This document shows, one piece after another, positions 31,668 to 44,879 of a DNA stretch of 64,000 nt (positions are counted from its first letter, which is position 1; each line of letters opens with the position of its first letter). Source of the stretch: Microdon myrmicae. Its lineage: Eukaryota; Arthropoda; Insecta; Diptera; Syrphidae. The DNA is taken from positions 4,766,501 to 4,830,500 of the forward strand of contig OZ007497.1 of the NCBI GenBank assembly GCA_963931805.1. Reading direction: 5' to 3'. Both the position numbers and the translations under genes were made by a program. The notes under the pieces are model-generated. The model ran no database searches, was not told where the DNA came from, and worked only from the letters and a program-made list of their open reading frames with translations.

Positions 31668-32699
31668 CTGCAAATAAGGAAAAAATAACCAATTAACTTT
31701 TTTTGATTGCTATAAAAACAAGTGCAAAGGTAGGTGAGGCCACTTTCACAAGAGCACTCCCACCTGCGCACTTCATTGCATTCGTAAGTATCGCTGGCAC
31801 TGCATAAAACATAAATCGCTACGCATTTCGCCGTTAGCTTGTGCCACCGGGTTTAGGATTGGATAAGTGTCGCGTGCAATGCAATCCAATTCAGTTACAC
31901 GATCGCTACTGCTACGAATTCATAAACAAACGCGCTTGAAGCCGTAGATAGTGATATTGTTGTAATAAATACTACACTTTGAGGTGCGAGCTTATAGGAC
32001 AACTATAAAACAATTTATTGGGATCCCCATAAAAAGAGTGATACCTTTTACAAATGATGGTCACTCATTTATTTCCTGCAACAAAACGTCTTTGGAGAAT
32101 ACCTTATAGCTTGAGCAAATTAAATCCAATTCTTAAGGGTCGAGGAGAAAACAGAGAAGTTCAGTTCTCGTTACAGTCTTACTTAATTCCATAAAGCAAT
32201 TGCCTGCAGACTGAAGTTAATTTAAAAAGAAACCCAACATCTTTACATCTTTTCTTGTCTTGTGCTCGGACATCTCGAATTGTGGCTTACTGCTTATGGT
32301 TGGCACACACGATTGAATACGATGTCCAGCGCTGCGTCAAGATTCAATTTAATCGAGACTCAATCTGAAGCTCGGCAGCAGAAGTTGAACAGAGTACCCG
32401 ATACTCATAAATCTCAAAGCAAATTGCAGTAGGAAGATAATGAAAACGAAATGTCGTTGTATTTGAATGTCTTGAATCTTTTGAAGACTGAAGATCGGAA
32501 CTGCAGAAATGACATATTTCTCTGTTATATTTGAATATCTTTAGAAATGTTTATTACATCTAATATATAAAAAATATACTGTACACATTTTATGGAGGGG
32601 ATTTTTAAAGACGATTTCATAGTCTGACGAATGGGATTTTAAATAAGGAGTTGTAGCCCAGCACACAGTCACGTATAGAGATACTATAGCGTTGCCACG
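31668..32699 (-). other. Intron of the swiprosin gene, nothing recognised
   Basis: Starts (minus strand end) at the acceptor of the last exon. No ORF or repeat recognised. Confidence 0.45.
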
Positions 32700-32880
32700 A
32701 TAATCAAGAGCGTGTGATTAGAACCGACGCTATCACGGTTAGAATCACTAAAAGCATCAGAGCCGTATACCATAGCGATAACATAACAATTCCACATCAC
32801 TTGAGTGTACTTGAGTTTAGAAATCGGATTCGCACACGCGGCAGTGGTCTGATGGGTTGAGCTTTGGTTCTATCTGATAT
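32700..32880 (-). repeat. Dispersed repeat B, copy 2
   Basis: Contains gcatcagagccgtatacc and following bases as at 29.4 kb. It is preceded by a segment (gattagaaccgacgctatc) that is the inverse of a segment at 29.52-29.56 kb, so the parts are rearranged relative to copy 1. Confidence 0.6.
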
Positions 32881-32884
32881 AGCT

Positions 32885-32975
32885 TGTGGGGGTTCTCTGC
32901 ACCACATGGAGAACCAACCCACAATTCCAACCGACCTCGACCGATAACAGCGCGTCACCTTAATCCAACTCCCCA
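32885..32975. repeat. Hairpin-bearing repeat, also at 41753
   Basis: Starts tgtgggggttctc and folds with gagaaccaacccac. The same arrangement and about 90 bp of following sequence occur at 41753-41845. It resembles the inverted 3' end of the solo-LTR family. Confidence 0.6.
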
Positions 32976-33060
32976 TTCAAAACCTGCAATACACACATTC
33001 GCAACCATGCAAAATCTGCAAGCGCATCCATCCCGAACTTGCAAGAATACATCTCAAATA

Positions 33061-33126
33061 CTTACAACAGAATACAATTCAATTGAACATTTCCCAAAAC
33101 TTACAACAGAATACAATTCAATTGAA
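33061..33126 (+). repeat. Two-copy direct repeat, 39-bp period
   Basis: cttacaacagaatacaattc... is present at 33061 and again at 33100, about 27 bp each with a short spacer. Confidence 0.75.
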
Positions 33127-33159
33127 TACATTCTAAATCATCTCCCTCAATTACATCAC

Positions 33160-33560
33160 CCCACCTATAATTTTTCCCAAGACCCCTTCGGTCAATTCTT
33201 TACTTAAGTCATATTCTTTCCTTGCGACCAAGCAATCTTAATTTTCCCGGAAATCCATATGCTGAATTAAAACACATATTCAAACCTACGACGGAATATT
33301 AATAATCACCACCAACTATACCGAGCCGCATACATTTTTCCTAAAATCCACCTCGGTTAACTTCCTATTTAAATTGTAACCCCGCTTGCAAACAAGCAAT
33401 CTCAATTTCCCCCGAAAACCATTTCGGTTCCTATTCTACCTAAAAGATGTAATACCACTTCAATTCCCTACAATCAAACCGCATGAATTTTCCCCCAAAA
33501 ACCACTTCGGTTCATTTCCTCCTTAAACTATACTTCTCGCCTGCAACCAAGCGGCAGCTA
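33160..33560 (+). repeat. Degenerate tandem repeats
   Basis: Repeating order of 'cacttcggtt', 'cttgc-accaagc(aatc)', 'aattttcccc-aaa' at roughly 140-160-bp spacing, at least three times. Strongly diverged. Confidence 0.5.
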
Positions 33561-34179
33561 ATTTTCCGCGAAACAGCCATCGCAACGACCAAGACCCGCA
33601 TTCCGTTGTCTAACCGACAACTCATGCCCATATTCGGTCGCATTTCCAAACAAATTTCCTCGTATACATAGCGCCAGAGGAATTTTACTCAGCCTGTACG
33701 GCAATGATTCTCCGAAACTAAATCCACTATGCAAGCATAGCGAACCCTTTCAAAGTTCCTAGAAAATGGCAGTGAATTGATTTAGCTATGACGCCACTGC
33801 CACGACGCGACGAACTTTTCCTCGCCAGCAATTAGTCAGTCGAGATCCAACAGCCACCAGAGCCACACCGCCGCCTGTAAGCATTTTGTTCAGTTTCAAA
33901 TGTTTCCATTCGATCCACTCAGTCGGTGTTGACGTAGTGTATTTCGGGAGTCAACTGTTGTTGTGCTCATCTTGTCTGTAAATTTGAGTGCAACTATTTC
34001 GATAACATCAACCAACTTCGAGTGTGTGGCAGGAAATTTCTTTCTTAGAACTGCAAATATCTTGTGTGCGGAATTAGGGTGCGCAAATACAATGTAGAAC
34101 AGGGATCGACAAGCATAACCATGTCCGTTGCACGGTTGTGGGATTCTCACACGATGTCATCTATTCGAACTGGCTTTAT
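33561..34179. other. Unassigned spacer
   Basis: Short frames only. No recognised repeat. Confidence 0.35.
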
Positions 34180-35005
34180 TTTACTATTTATTGGCCTATA
34201 GGAACCCGGAAGTTGATGACCGCACCGACTCGACTTCGCCACCGTTCCCTGTCCTGTGCACTCTCTTGCCACGATTGACCATCCGATCCGATCTCCTCAA
34301 GGTCAAGCCTGACATTGGTTTTTCATCTCCGTCGCGGCCGTCCTGTCGATATCTCTTTTCCGTTGTCGTACCGTCAAGAATTCTATGTACGGTCCCATCG
34401 TTGCCCATTCGCGTCACATATCCGCCCTATCTTAATCTTCGCGACCTGATTACTCTCACTATTGTAGGTTTGCGGTTTCCTCCATTGTCCTGCCTCCTCG
34501 CCATATTTACCCCCAAAGATACCCCTTAAAACATTATTCTCGAATACGCGGAATTTGTTTTCTTCCCGTTTTGTGAGAGCTCATGTTTCGCATCCGTATA
34601 GAACAATCAGCATGATTATGGTCCTATAAGCATGGAGCTTTATATTACATGATATCAGTTTGGATTTCAGTAGTTTACTGATTGTGTGCCAGCCAGCGTT
34701 GGCGGAATGCAGTCTTCTGTTAATTTCCTTCGACATTTCAGTACTGGCTATCAGTATTGTTCCTAGATATTTAAATTCCTTAACTTTTTCAAATGTCTTG
34801 CATCTGACGTTTATGTGTTCCCTCTGGTCCACCTGCTCTCCCCGTAATCATGTATGTATAATCATGTTTTGTCTTCATTTATTTCTAGGCCCACGTCTTC
34901 CGCCGCTTGCATGATGATTTCACAGTTTTTACTTACAGTTTCTATGTTGTCGCCCAATACGACGAGGTCATCCGCATATGCGAGCTCTTGTTCAAGTTTC
35001 ATACA
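34180..35005 (-). mobile_element. RTE-like LINE 3' fragment
   Basis: On the minus strand it begins near AYADDLVVLGDN (YxDD, about 34985-34950) and continues as EDVGLEINEDKTK. It then reads FKYLGTILIASTEMSKEINRR...LYGCET (34832-34581) and the C-terminal basic region with RMGNDGTVHRILDG. It ends in gcctataggaacc / tatttattgg on the left. Same subfamily as 47.5-50.2 kb. Frameshifted and 5'-truncated. Confidence 0.8.
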
Positions 35006-37048
35006 ATGTGATTAAATACACTCAAAGACTGTTCATTATTTATACGTGATTGTGATGATTGTTGAGAAATTCTAATTTCATTACTTTTGACTGAATCTGT
35101 TTATCTTGTGACAAGTAAAACTGGAAGAAAGCGCTGTTTGTGGTGTAAATGAAACATCCTAATTTATGGTCCTTGTGCTACAATTGGAGGAAGGCGGACC
35201 TGTCCTTCAGTAATGGTGAGATTGTAGTGGGCCTGAATGCTGCACTGTCAATTGAATTCGACCCTGAATCAATTTTTCAGCATCAGAGGGTGTCTTTTTA
35301 TAGTTTTAATTTCTCAGTTCACGGAGCCCGTGCATGCTCAAATTGTGATTGTGAGTATCAGAGGATTAATCAACGTTGGCAGGATATCCGCATTTTTCTT
35401 TGTGTCACCTTCCGATTCCAAGTGCCACAATCAGTCAGGAACGGTGACGATTCCTATGCCCACGAAAATAAGTGTCAGTAGGTTAATGTGCGGCTCGTGG
35501 TCACTGCAGATTCTATGGATGTATCTACCCTCGGTTACAACCTACATTAGTTCCACAGTCACAGAAAATGGTGAAGCTGTGGTAATGGTAGTACTTGTGC
35601 TGTGGTTAGCACCGGTTCTACTTCCGTCGCCAACAAATTCACTCCCTGCACTGTCACCTACTATGGAGTAGCTTTGTCTTTAGTGTCTCTGAACGACTTC
35701 CCCGACTCCAAATCTTGCTCAGATCTCAGTGTAGTATGAATGTAGGAAACAAAGTCTAAATTTTGACACATTCCACGGTTCTTTATTACACTTAAAATGA
35801 GGCTAGTTCAAACTAAACAAACTAATTTTAATTTTCTTCCACAGATTATAATATGTACACGTGGTCGTAGATTGAGTCACTCTGATTTCTTAAAGTAGTT
35901 CTAAACAAAACTGAATTACCATTGATTAAACAAACTAATCGCTCGATGACACTACATTGCCACTACAACAGCTAATTCACCCGGCTACACGTTTTACTTC
36001 AACTTGTTTGACACTCCCAAAATAACTCTTACGTGTTCAAACTCTCAACTCACGGGGGGCTAATTTCCGACTGACTATTATTTAACGTGGAGGCCCGACT
36101 TGCCTCCACGGAATCCGTAACGCGATTGATTATAGCCACCGAAGCGACAGAACACCAACATTTTCATCCATCGCCCCGATGACCATATAAGGGATGACCC
36201 TCTTTACATCAGCACGTACGGCGCGAAACATACACGATGTTTGCCTCTGTTGCTCATGGTGTGTGTGTCCACAAGTATGCGGACCGTGGATCATCAAATC
36301 CATAAGGGTAACACCATTAGCAATGATCTGGAGCTTGGCAAGTCATTCTGAAAGGGCATTCGCATGTCTACATTAAGCACACAGCGCACACGATGCTCGT
36401 GTCGTCGTACCGATGCTGGTGGCCTACTCAGGATTCTTGGATGCATGTTTTAATGCCGCAGAATTTGCTTCCGACGTCTGGGCGCGAGATAGGAGAGCAA
36501 GTTTCGTTGGTTGGATAACTTGCTCTGTCCTGGGATGTACACCATTATCCTCGCACACGTGCGTAGCAGGGTAAGTATATTTGAGTAGCGCTGAATGGTT
36601 TTCCTTGGTGTATGCTGCGTTTATAATTTCTTACCAGGAAATCTGATGATGCAACATACAACCGACGAATTTTTTAGGCATATGTTGTGCTTCGTGCAAT
36701 CAAGCTCTTGGGGAAAATGTCTCTCGTTGCCGTGCTAATAATTAGCGAGAATATGACTTAAATACCTGTATTATAGGTTTTTGTAAGCTTGGGGGGTGTT
36801 TTCGCATCATAGGCGAGAAGATAAGCAGTGACGTTGGAAGGAACCGCCACAAAGCCTCTTTGCATTTAGTCAGTGTATTACCGATTGCTTCTTTTATTCA
36901 TTCCATTTAAGGGCGTATCTCTCGTCATTTCCGCTATTACTTTTGTCAATTATTCAATCATGATACCCCACACAGGCGATTTAGTTAAACGGTTCCCGCA
37001 CACCCTCTCATGAAAACTCTACCGTTGTGGCCGACACATACTACATAC
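35006..37048. other. Unassigned region
   Basis: Two overlapping plus-strand frames (35149-35481, 35237-35671) have no domain I recognise. No repeat was matched apart from an isolated ggaaccgccaca at about 36840-36851. Confidence 0.35.
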
Positions 37049-37560
37049 AGGATCGGTCTACGACCTACGACAACACTCGAGCCACAAGCTTACACGTCTT
37101 ACTTTCTGGATCGCTCTACGACCTACGACAACGGTCGAACCACAAGCTTACACGTCTTACTTTCTAGATCGCTCTACGACCTACGACAACGGTCGAGCCA
37201 CAAGCTCACACGTCTTGCATTCTGGAGCGCTCTACAACCTACGACAACGGTCGAGTCACAAGCTTATACGTCTTACTTTCTGGATCGCTCTCCGACCTAC
37301 AACAAGGGTCCAGCCACAAGTTTACACGTCTTACTTTCTGGATCGCTCTACGACCTACGACAACGGTCGAACCACAAGCTTACACGTCTTACTTTCTAGA
37401 TCCCTCTACGACCTACGACAACGGTCGAGCCACAAGTTTACACGTCTTACTTTCTGGATCGCTCTACGACTTACGACAACGGTCGAGCCACAAGCTTACA
37501 CGTCTTACTTTCTGGACCGCTCTACGACTTACGACAACGGTCGAGCCACCATCATCCATA
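37049..37560 (+). repeat. 58-bp minisatellite, about 8.7 copies
   Basis: Units start at 37057, 37115, 37173, 37231, 37289, 37347, 37405, 37463 and 37521, exactly 58 bp apart. Each contains cgacctacgacaacggtcg, an inverted repeat (cgacc...ggtcg), and acacgtcttactttctgg. Copies differ by a few bases. A decayed tenth copy may follow at 37579. Because 58 is not a multiple of 3, long frames here cycle through three peptides and are not evidence of a gene. Confidence 0.95.
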
Positions 37561-40500
37561 TTTGACGAACGGGATACAGCCTGGCCTACGACAAAGGTCT
37601 TCATTCTTACATATTGGTTAACAACACCAGTCACGCTTCTCCGTCCTATTCTTTCTCACTCTCCTTGCATCATGCCGATTTATGGTCTGATCTTTCTCAA
37701 TACGAATTGTTTCACCCGTCTCACCATGTCCATTACCAATCAATAATTCCTTGTTGTTACAGAGGTTAGTCATTGCATAATTTTACCTTCCAGTTGCAAC
37801 AGCACTCCTCGTCTGCACTCCACTCACCAATATAAAACCCACTTCTCACCCTGCATCAACAACATATTAAACAGGTGGAAGTGACCACTACCGATTTTAT
37901 GCCTATGTAACAGAATCTCAACCCAAAATCGTTCCGTAACAAATTTTACGCCACAATGGAAGTCAATAAAAACACGTGCGATAATAGCGATGCTTGAAAG
38001 ATGCACCATAAGTGCCCATAAAATGATGCTACGAGAAGGGATTGGTTGGATTTGTCACACTAATCCTCTAGTATCTTAAACCACTACCCGCAACGGAAAT
38101 TACACCGCTCCAAAACCGATTCAATACAATGATAATCCAAAATTAATTATATTTGAAAGATGCAATAGGGGCCTAGAAATTCGCTCGAAAATTGTCCCAT
38201 TTTCTAAATGCTTAAGATCCGGAAGGATAATTCACGACTTCGACTAATTTTAGCTAACAGGTAAATAGACAAGTTCAATTTTTATAAACTTTGTATAGAC
38301 TTGACAATTTATTGTATATCCAGATTTCCAGTTACGTATAACTTTATAGTCATAGGGTTTCCGTTCATATATAATACATACTTTAATGTATTAACGAAGA
38401 ATTAGTCTTAACGAAGAATTAGTCTTTATTTCAATTTTAATTAAAAAAAAATTATATTATTTGGTATCGTATGTAGATTTTTGTGGTACCGTTTCTATAA
38501 AATTTGAAAAGTGGGTTGTCATATACAATAATAAAAGTGATCAGAAGGACATATTGTTGCGTTATTCCTATACCTCAATACCATATTAACTTTCCCTCAA
38601 ATCATTCTGGTTTCGTAAACCTTAAGTGCTTACTGCCTTTGGACTAAATACGGTTTTAATTATACGACTATCAATAATAAATTTCTATAACTATTGTTTA
38701 TATAAAATATAAATTACCATTTCATATCCACGTCAATTGTCTTAATCGCCGTTAGGGTCAATGCTTCCTACTTTTTCCAAAGCGCATTGAACTATGAAAG
38801 CATCTTCATTAATTTTTCAATAGCGCACTGTAACACCCCACACATCTTGTATTTTTCACCTTCGATCACCTCTTACACTATATATATGCGAGCAACTCAC
38901 GAAACCAATGAAAAAGAAATTGAAAGTCAAATAATCAGTCAGGCCATTTCAAGAAATCCTCGTCGATCCCCTCACCATAAATCACAACCTGTGCATGGGA
39001 CCACTCTTCGCCACATGACATAACCCAATACAGTACACAATATCCAGCTACACAATGGTGATTTGCTTTAATATCTTAAATATAGCTCTAATACTTTAAT
39101 TAAATTACTTAATGGAACCACTTCACCTACAGAATCAGGTAAAACGAGATTGGTGACTGTGTGACCATGACAATATTTCTAAAAGCATTTGGATTCAACC
39201 ATGGACCACAGCTCTCCCCTTGAGGAATTCCCTGCTCTTAATTTCCCGGAACAAATTCACTTTCAGACAAGAAACCATTGAAAACCAGCTGGAGGAAGAA
39301 GTGCACAACATAAACCTGCATTAGTAAGCCGAGACATCGATGTGGTGCTCAGCGAAAGTGGCTCCAACTGGCCCACAAGAAAATCTCCGATTATTGCTCA
39401 ACAGTCCACGTAGTTGAACAGACTTAATGATAATCCCCAGAATTGGATTACTTGGTCGGTCGGCACAAACTGGCCTTGTGGAGATCAAAACACATTCGCT
39501 GGCTTGATCTCGATTGCCGTCGCTAACAAATTCTTCATACGTGCTCACTCTTCAACAGCAAAGGCGTTTGATAGACTAAGGCCATCTTCCAATCAATGAA
39601 TGGAGAATATGCTAATGATGGAGACTCATTGACCCCCTTGGGGCATACCTCAGTTTTTCTTTCAAAACGTGTAACGAAATAAAAGTAAAATCACGTAGTT
39701 GAAAAACAGGAAAAGCAAAGCCACCAAGTTCGTCTAGTTGCCGATCGGAGAAGTGAGGGAGTACCTGTTGCAATTTTAAATACAACAGGAAATAAGGCTC
39801 AAGTAGGTATACTAGAATTCCACGCAAAGGTGATAGGCTAATAGCTCTTATAGTCGAGCAATATAATGAAATCGACTCGCATTTATAAGCGATTAGTAGA
39901 TAATTTATTCAGAAGGAGTTCGATGAATTGCAAATAAAGGTGAAGGTGAAGTGCCCCAGACTTCAATAGGTGATATTGGCTTTAAAGGTAATAGAGGCAA
40001 TATTATTGAACGCTCCCTTGGTTTTCAATCTGGTGGCTATGCACAAAGCCTCAACAAATGAGTTATGACATGTTGAAGTATCCTATGACTGACATTGATA
40101 CAACCCCTCTTAAGGATACTGCTTGCGATATATCCACCAAAAAATGTGATAATGACCCCTTTCTCTCTCTCGGAATAATTGGGATCACACTAGAAATCGG
40201 GGCAAAGAAAAATCAAGAAAGTTAATTGTGCGAGGAACAAAGACAATATGTATTTACGTAATTAATCTCGTTTCCAACATATTAGACGAAAGTTGATTTT
40301 TAAATATAAATAAATTGAAATACCACAAACCAGTCTTAAATACTCTTCCGAAAATTAGTTTCACAACACATTTATTTTGTAATATTAATAGACCAAAAAG
40401 TTCAGACCAGATCAAGGCACTGCCTTACTTCACGATAAATATTATTAGACTTGAAGGCCAGGAATGCAACCGGACAAGTATTTCAAATCATTATCATACA

Positions 40501-41206
40501 TCAATAATGTGAAGTATTGCTAGATTAGAGTAAACATAATTCGAGATCATGTGGGTGGTGTGCAGTGCTTTAATAATCACCACACCAATTTTGCCTAATT
40601 TACCTCTTCGCGATAGCCTATCGTTTAGTTGTTTTGTCCATCCTGTTAAGACCTTGTTAAAACTAGAAATGCGAGCGTTGATTGGGAAAAAATAACACTA
40701 TAATGAAGTACGCATAAGAAGGATGAACAACGACATCTGGATCAAAGGTGGCGTCATAGTCAACAAGGTGACTGATGCGAGCTACTTTGAAAAACCTGGA
40801 CCTGATCTCACTAAGGATTTTTACCAATGGTTGAGGTCCTGAAATAGGACTCTTGGAGAATAAACGCCTAAGGGGGCGAAAGCAACTTTCATATCATCAA
40901 ATATGAAACCACTTGCATGAGGGGTTGCGGATAGCGTTAACTATTCCACTTCCTATGTAATAAAATTTTAGTTTTCAAACGAATTATTAATTTTATACCC
41001 ACCCACCAAGGCAACCTGGCTTTCAGGTTTAAACAGACAGCGTGTGAATGATCTGTCAGCCGAAGCCTCAAGCAGATACTAGGGCCTCTAGAGAGTGGAG
41101 TGGAATAAGCAGAGCAAGAGAAAGATAAAAGTGAATGTTATAGGAAATGAATTATAGTGTAGATTTGTTGTAGGTGGAAAGCTTCCAAGATGTAAGTGAG
41201 CGTTTT
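37561..41206. other. Unassigned AT-rich region
   Basis: 3.6 kb with only short frames. A 17-bp word aacgaagaattagtctt is repeated in tandem near 38392-38426. Nothing else could be assigned. Confidence 0.4.
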
Positions 41207-41220
41207 ATAAAAATTCTTAA

Positions 41221-41401
41221 AATAATCATCGGCACTATAACCGGGAGCCGGTCTTGGCCTTATTTAGCAAGTCCTGAGGCTTGTTAAATCTTCCATGATG
41301 ATTTGTTTTTTCCGGGCAAGGTCATTAGTCTTGCGGGGAATCGAACCCCGGTCTCCCGCGTGACAGGCGGGTATACTAACCACTATACTATCGAGGAGCC
41401 C
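41221..41401 (-). mobile_element. tRNA-Asp-derived SINE, internally shortened
   Basis: The minus-strand head is very close to tRNA-Asp(GTC), but the 3' side of the acceptor stem and the start of the body are deleted (…TTCGATTCCCCG directly joined to CAAGAC). It is bounded by a 14-bp TSD, ataaaaattcttaa (41207-41220, 41402-41415). Tail ends in gccgatgatt-like sequence. Confidence 0.9.
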
Positions 41402-41480
41402 ATAAAAATTCTTAATTCATCAAAATTAACCTGATACACGTGTACAGAATGGGAGATTCTTGGGGGTTCTGTAAAGAAGA

Positions 41481-41592
41481 CTTTGGCCTTTCTTTGCCCG
41501 GAAAAACAAATTATTACGGAAAGTTTAACAAATTTTACTTGCTAAATAAGACCAAGACCGGATCCCGATTGTAGTGCCGATGATGATGATGA
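41481..41592 (+). mobile_element. 5'-truncated SINE
   Basis: Lacks the tRNA head. Body and tail are present (tgcccggaaaaacaaatt..., gtagtgccgatgatgatgatg). TSD tgtaaagaaga at 41470-41480 and 41593-41603. Confidence 0.85.
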
Positions 41593-41752
41593 TGTAAAGA
41601 AGATTCCGTAAATTTAAAATGGAACAATACACAGTCAAACAATGAACCAAAATCATCGAATTTTATTTTGAAAATCAACTTTCTATTGTTTAAACGCAAC
41701 GGGCGTATCTTCGATATTTTTATGACCGGTCCTTCAGAATCAACAATATGCA

Positions 41753-43522
41753 TGTGGGGGTTCTCTATATTACATAGAGAACCAACCCACAATTCCAACT
41801 CAATTTCGACCGCTAACATCGCGTCACTTCAACCCCAATTCCTCCTACTAGCTATTCATCTGAAATATCATATTTCCCAAATTGACGCATAGCTGAGTTC
41901 ATTATTCTATGCAGGTAATGCATAATTGAATTCAGCTACCTTTTTTGTCATACGGCAACTCCATTTCGCTAACCCATGGGGTTTCCACCGGAAATCGTGT
42001 CATGTCATGGTTAGCAACGGCATAGTCTGAACAAACGACGCGGTTGCATAATCATGCAATCGCTTGGGAATTATCAAAATATTTAATTTGGTTCCCACGA
42101 TCAGAGTTCCCTAACCAATTCGGCGTCCTATTCACTTTCCCCAGACACTCCATTCGCTGGGGATCAATGCCATCTTTTCGCAAATGAAGAGTACCAGCTA
42201 CATTTTCCTCTCCTTCGCAATTCTGTCTTTCCATAGTTCAATGCACTCCGAGATCACCCACAGTCACCGCACTAGGTCAGTGGAACATCCTCGGAGGCTG
42301 CATTAATACACGTACACCTGGCCAGATCAATCCTGAGTTATTGCGTTTTCCTTTTGATTTCTTCATCCTTTCTACGCCCATCGACGTCGAACGAATACGC
42401 AAGTATTTTATCCACCTCGATGAGCGTAGAGAATTGAAGCATGCACAGGAGAGCGCGATTACCATTTGCCGATCGTTGTGCAAATCAAAAATTCAAATTT
42501 CATCCCTAATTGGGATCAGTCGCTTGTCAATATCCGCCGCAGCGTGTGCATGCAAGTGCACACGCCCGAATCAGATTTCATCCCTCGTAGAGTGCACACA
42601 CACGAGTCAATTACCAAATCAACAACTTATTATATTCGGTTCGAAAAAAAAGGAAAAAAGTCTGTTTAAATCCCAATCATTTGCCCAAAGAGAATTTGTC
42701 GTTAGTTTAGTAGTTACTTATCTGTACCGCCGGCGGTACGGTGGATGGCAGGCGACCCGGCCGCCTTGCTGGTTGTAATACGACTCAACGATATCTTGCT
42801 CGTTCAGAGCTCACTCGCTCATCGTGGTCATGGTGGTATGTGTGCCTAGACAAAGAAAGACATAAAGTGCATTCCTAGGATACGATTTCGGTAAAGCAAA
42901 TAAAATCGAAATCGTCGGATGCATGTGCGTAGCAGCTAAACAAAGAGACCACGATGCGATGCGAGAATGTGCTAATTAGTTTTAGCTAGGTTACTGGGAA
43001 ATGGTGTTTATGGCATCGCTAGTAAGGGTACGTATTGAATACCTATTTGCATTGTTTATGCTTGGATTTTAATTGATGCCAAGGGACGCGGAATGCGTAT
43101 TTGCTTTGGGTTGCACATTGTGCGAGTCAGGGAATTTTATTGCTGGGAGAAAAACGTCGCCAGCCAATGTATACATAAAGAAATTTATCATATACATGAA
43201 TGAAGGTGGGAATAGGTGACGCCATGATAATTATCTCTGGCTGGAATGGTTACATGATATGTGAACCGGGGTTTTTCTTTTCAGGATAATTTATGATAAG
43301 GAAAGTAAGAATTCTTACAGGGGATTTGTAAGCGAAGAATTGCTTGAAAAGGTAAGAATTCTTTTGCAGGTACTTTTGGGTTATAATAATTGGATCTATT
43401 CTATGCGTGAAGCATTTAAGATGCTAATGCGAATTGCATTAGCGAAAGCTTATGCAGACTGGGTTGTGATTATGGGGGTTTTTTCAGGAAGGCGAGCCGT
43501 GGGATCTGGCGGAACCGCCACA
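41753..43522 (-). mobile_element. LTR-like repeat related to the solo LTRs
   Basis: The 740 bp from 43522 down to about 42782 match the first 740 bp of the solo LTR at 55497, starting TGTGGCGGTTCCGCC. At the other end 41753 reads tgtgggggttctc with a hairpin, the inverted counterpart of the ...CCCCACA end. The middle is not clearly homologous, and the flanks (tgca / agta) do not form a TSD. The full extent is therefore an inference. Confidence 0.5.
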
Positions 43523-43699
43523 AGTATACAATTCGTTTTCAACAAAAAGCAAAAGAAAGTCACGATTTTATTCACAATTATTAATAATGAGCGATCAGGC
43601 CTCTTTTCATTTAAATGGGTTCGTAAACCAACAAATGTACAGAATGTGGGCTACGGAGAAATGAAGAGTTCATCAACCACCATTACAAACAGTTCAGCA

Positions 43700-44480
43700 G
43701 GTTGTGCTTAATACATTGAATACCGACCTCAGCAACATATATCAATCGGGATTATCTAACCGAGTAGAATTCCATGTCTTAAACACTCAGTGCTATCTCT
43801 TGTCTTCAAAGGCGAACCTGAAAGTAAATATAATGCCAATGGGCGGACAGCCAAATGTATGCAGTTCCTCAAGAGATGGAAAAAATATTTCACTTCATCC
43901 ACCCTGGCCACTATTTACAAGCCGTACATTCGTCCTAAAATGGAATTCAACTCCCATATTTCGTCGAGCGCCTCTGAAACTGCGCTCCGCGCACTTGATT
44001 GAATGCAAAAACGAGCAGTAAAATTAATTGGAGACTCAGCCGTAAGTCGATCAATTCCGTCGTTAGAACATAAGCGCAACGTATCATGCCTGTCTCTTTT
44101 CTATAGGCATTATCACAGTCGTTGCTCAAATGAACTTACTGAATGTATTCCGCCTGTACAATGTACGTCTTTTTCCCTTCGCTCGTCGTCATCGACTGCT
44201 CTTTTTCTTGACTTTTTCTACTACCTAACCGGCAGTTTCTCCTCATTCAGGGTCGTCGTTGATAACATGTGATTTTTTTCCTTTTTTTCTATTGGGCAGT
44301 GCTGCCACAATAGGGAGTTATTCTTTAACCGAACCACACAAAAGTGGACTGCTGTACCTGTTCTTGTGTTTCCTCGTTGCTATAACTTCCAAGCATTTAA
44401 GACCAATATACATCGACAATTCCTTTTCCTTATCGCCTACCTCTTTCTCCGCTCAGACAGTGCTCTAACATTTTAGGGTA
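43700..44480 (+). pseudogene. LINE RT C-terminal and thumb fragment
   Basis: Three overlapping frames join into the C-terminal region of a CR1/Jockey-group ORF2: LNTDLSNIYQSGLSNRVEF, YKPYIRPKMEFNSHI, QKRAVKLIGDSAVSRSIPSLEHKRNVSCLSLFYR. A terminal block in a third frame ends near YNFQAFKTNIHR. It is related to, but not the same subfamily as, the copies at 2.9 and 8.5 kb. At least three frameshifts. Confidence 0.72.
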
Positions 44481-44589
44481 TAAAAAAATTGACTGTTTGG
44501 CGCGGTGTAACATCCCAAATGATCATTTGCCCATATTTTTGGAACATGAAAATGGTGACGCAGTAACAATTATTAGTGTTCAGCATAGT

Positions 44590-44695
44590 ATAGGTATACG
44601 GCCCTGATGCTTTGCATAGTCGAATTTCCTTTCGGTGTTCTTCACAATTTGCTTGTAATATTATGTGCTTATCTGTTAAAAACGCCACACTACTC
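44590..44695 (+). repeat. Dispersed repeat B, copy 3 (partial)
   Basis: tatacggccctgatgctttg, then ttcggtgttcttcac, tttgcttgta and aaacgccaca, in the same order as copy 4. Confidence 0.65.
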
Positions 44696-44879
44696 CCTCC
44701 TCAGTAACTTTGTTATGATCAACTTCGTGTGCAAACGACGGAGCAAGGAACGAGCGAGCGAGAGGATGTCGGAGCAGACGGGTGTGCCGGTGATCTATGC
44801 GGAAGTCGTGATCGTAGTAGTTAAGTTCTGTTTACTATGGGTAATTGTGTGTTGTGTTACAGATCAAGTCCGATTGTTG

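Noticed and set aside
35149..35671. Overlapping plus frames of 110 and 144 codons
   Set aside because: No domain, splice or homologous signal; likely chance.
36840..36851. ggaaccgccaca, like an inverted LTR start pairing with the hairpin at 32885
   Set aside because: The span would be 4 kb, the next bases do not match the LTR clearly, and there is no TSD.
37010..37565. Long plus-strand frames of 116-129 codons
   Set aside because: Produced by the 58-bp minisatellite cycling through three frames.
43340..43711. Frame conserved with 55458-55673
   Set aside because: Both are in copies of the same LTR repeat near its start; similarity at the DNA level explains it, with no sign of protein-level selection.
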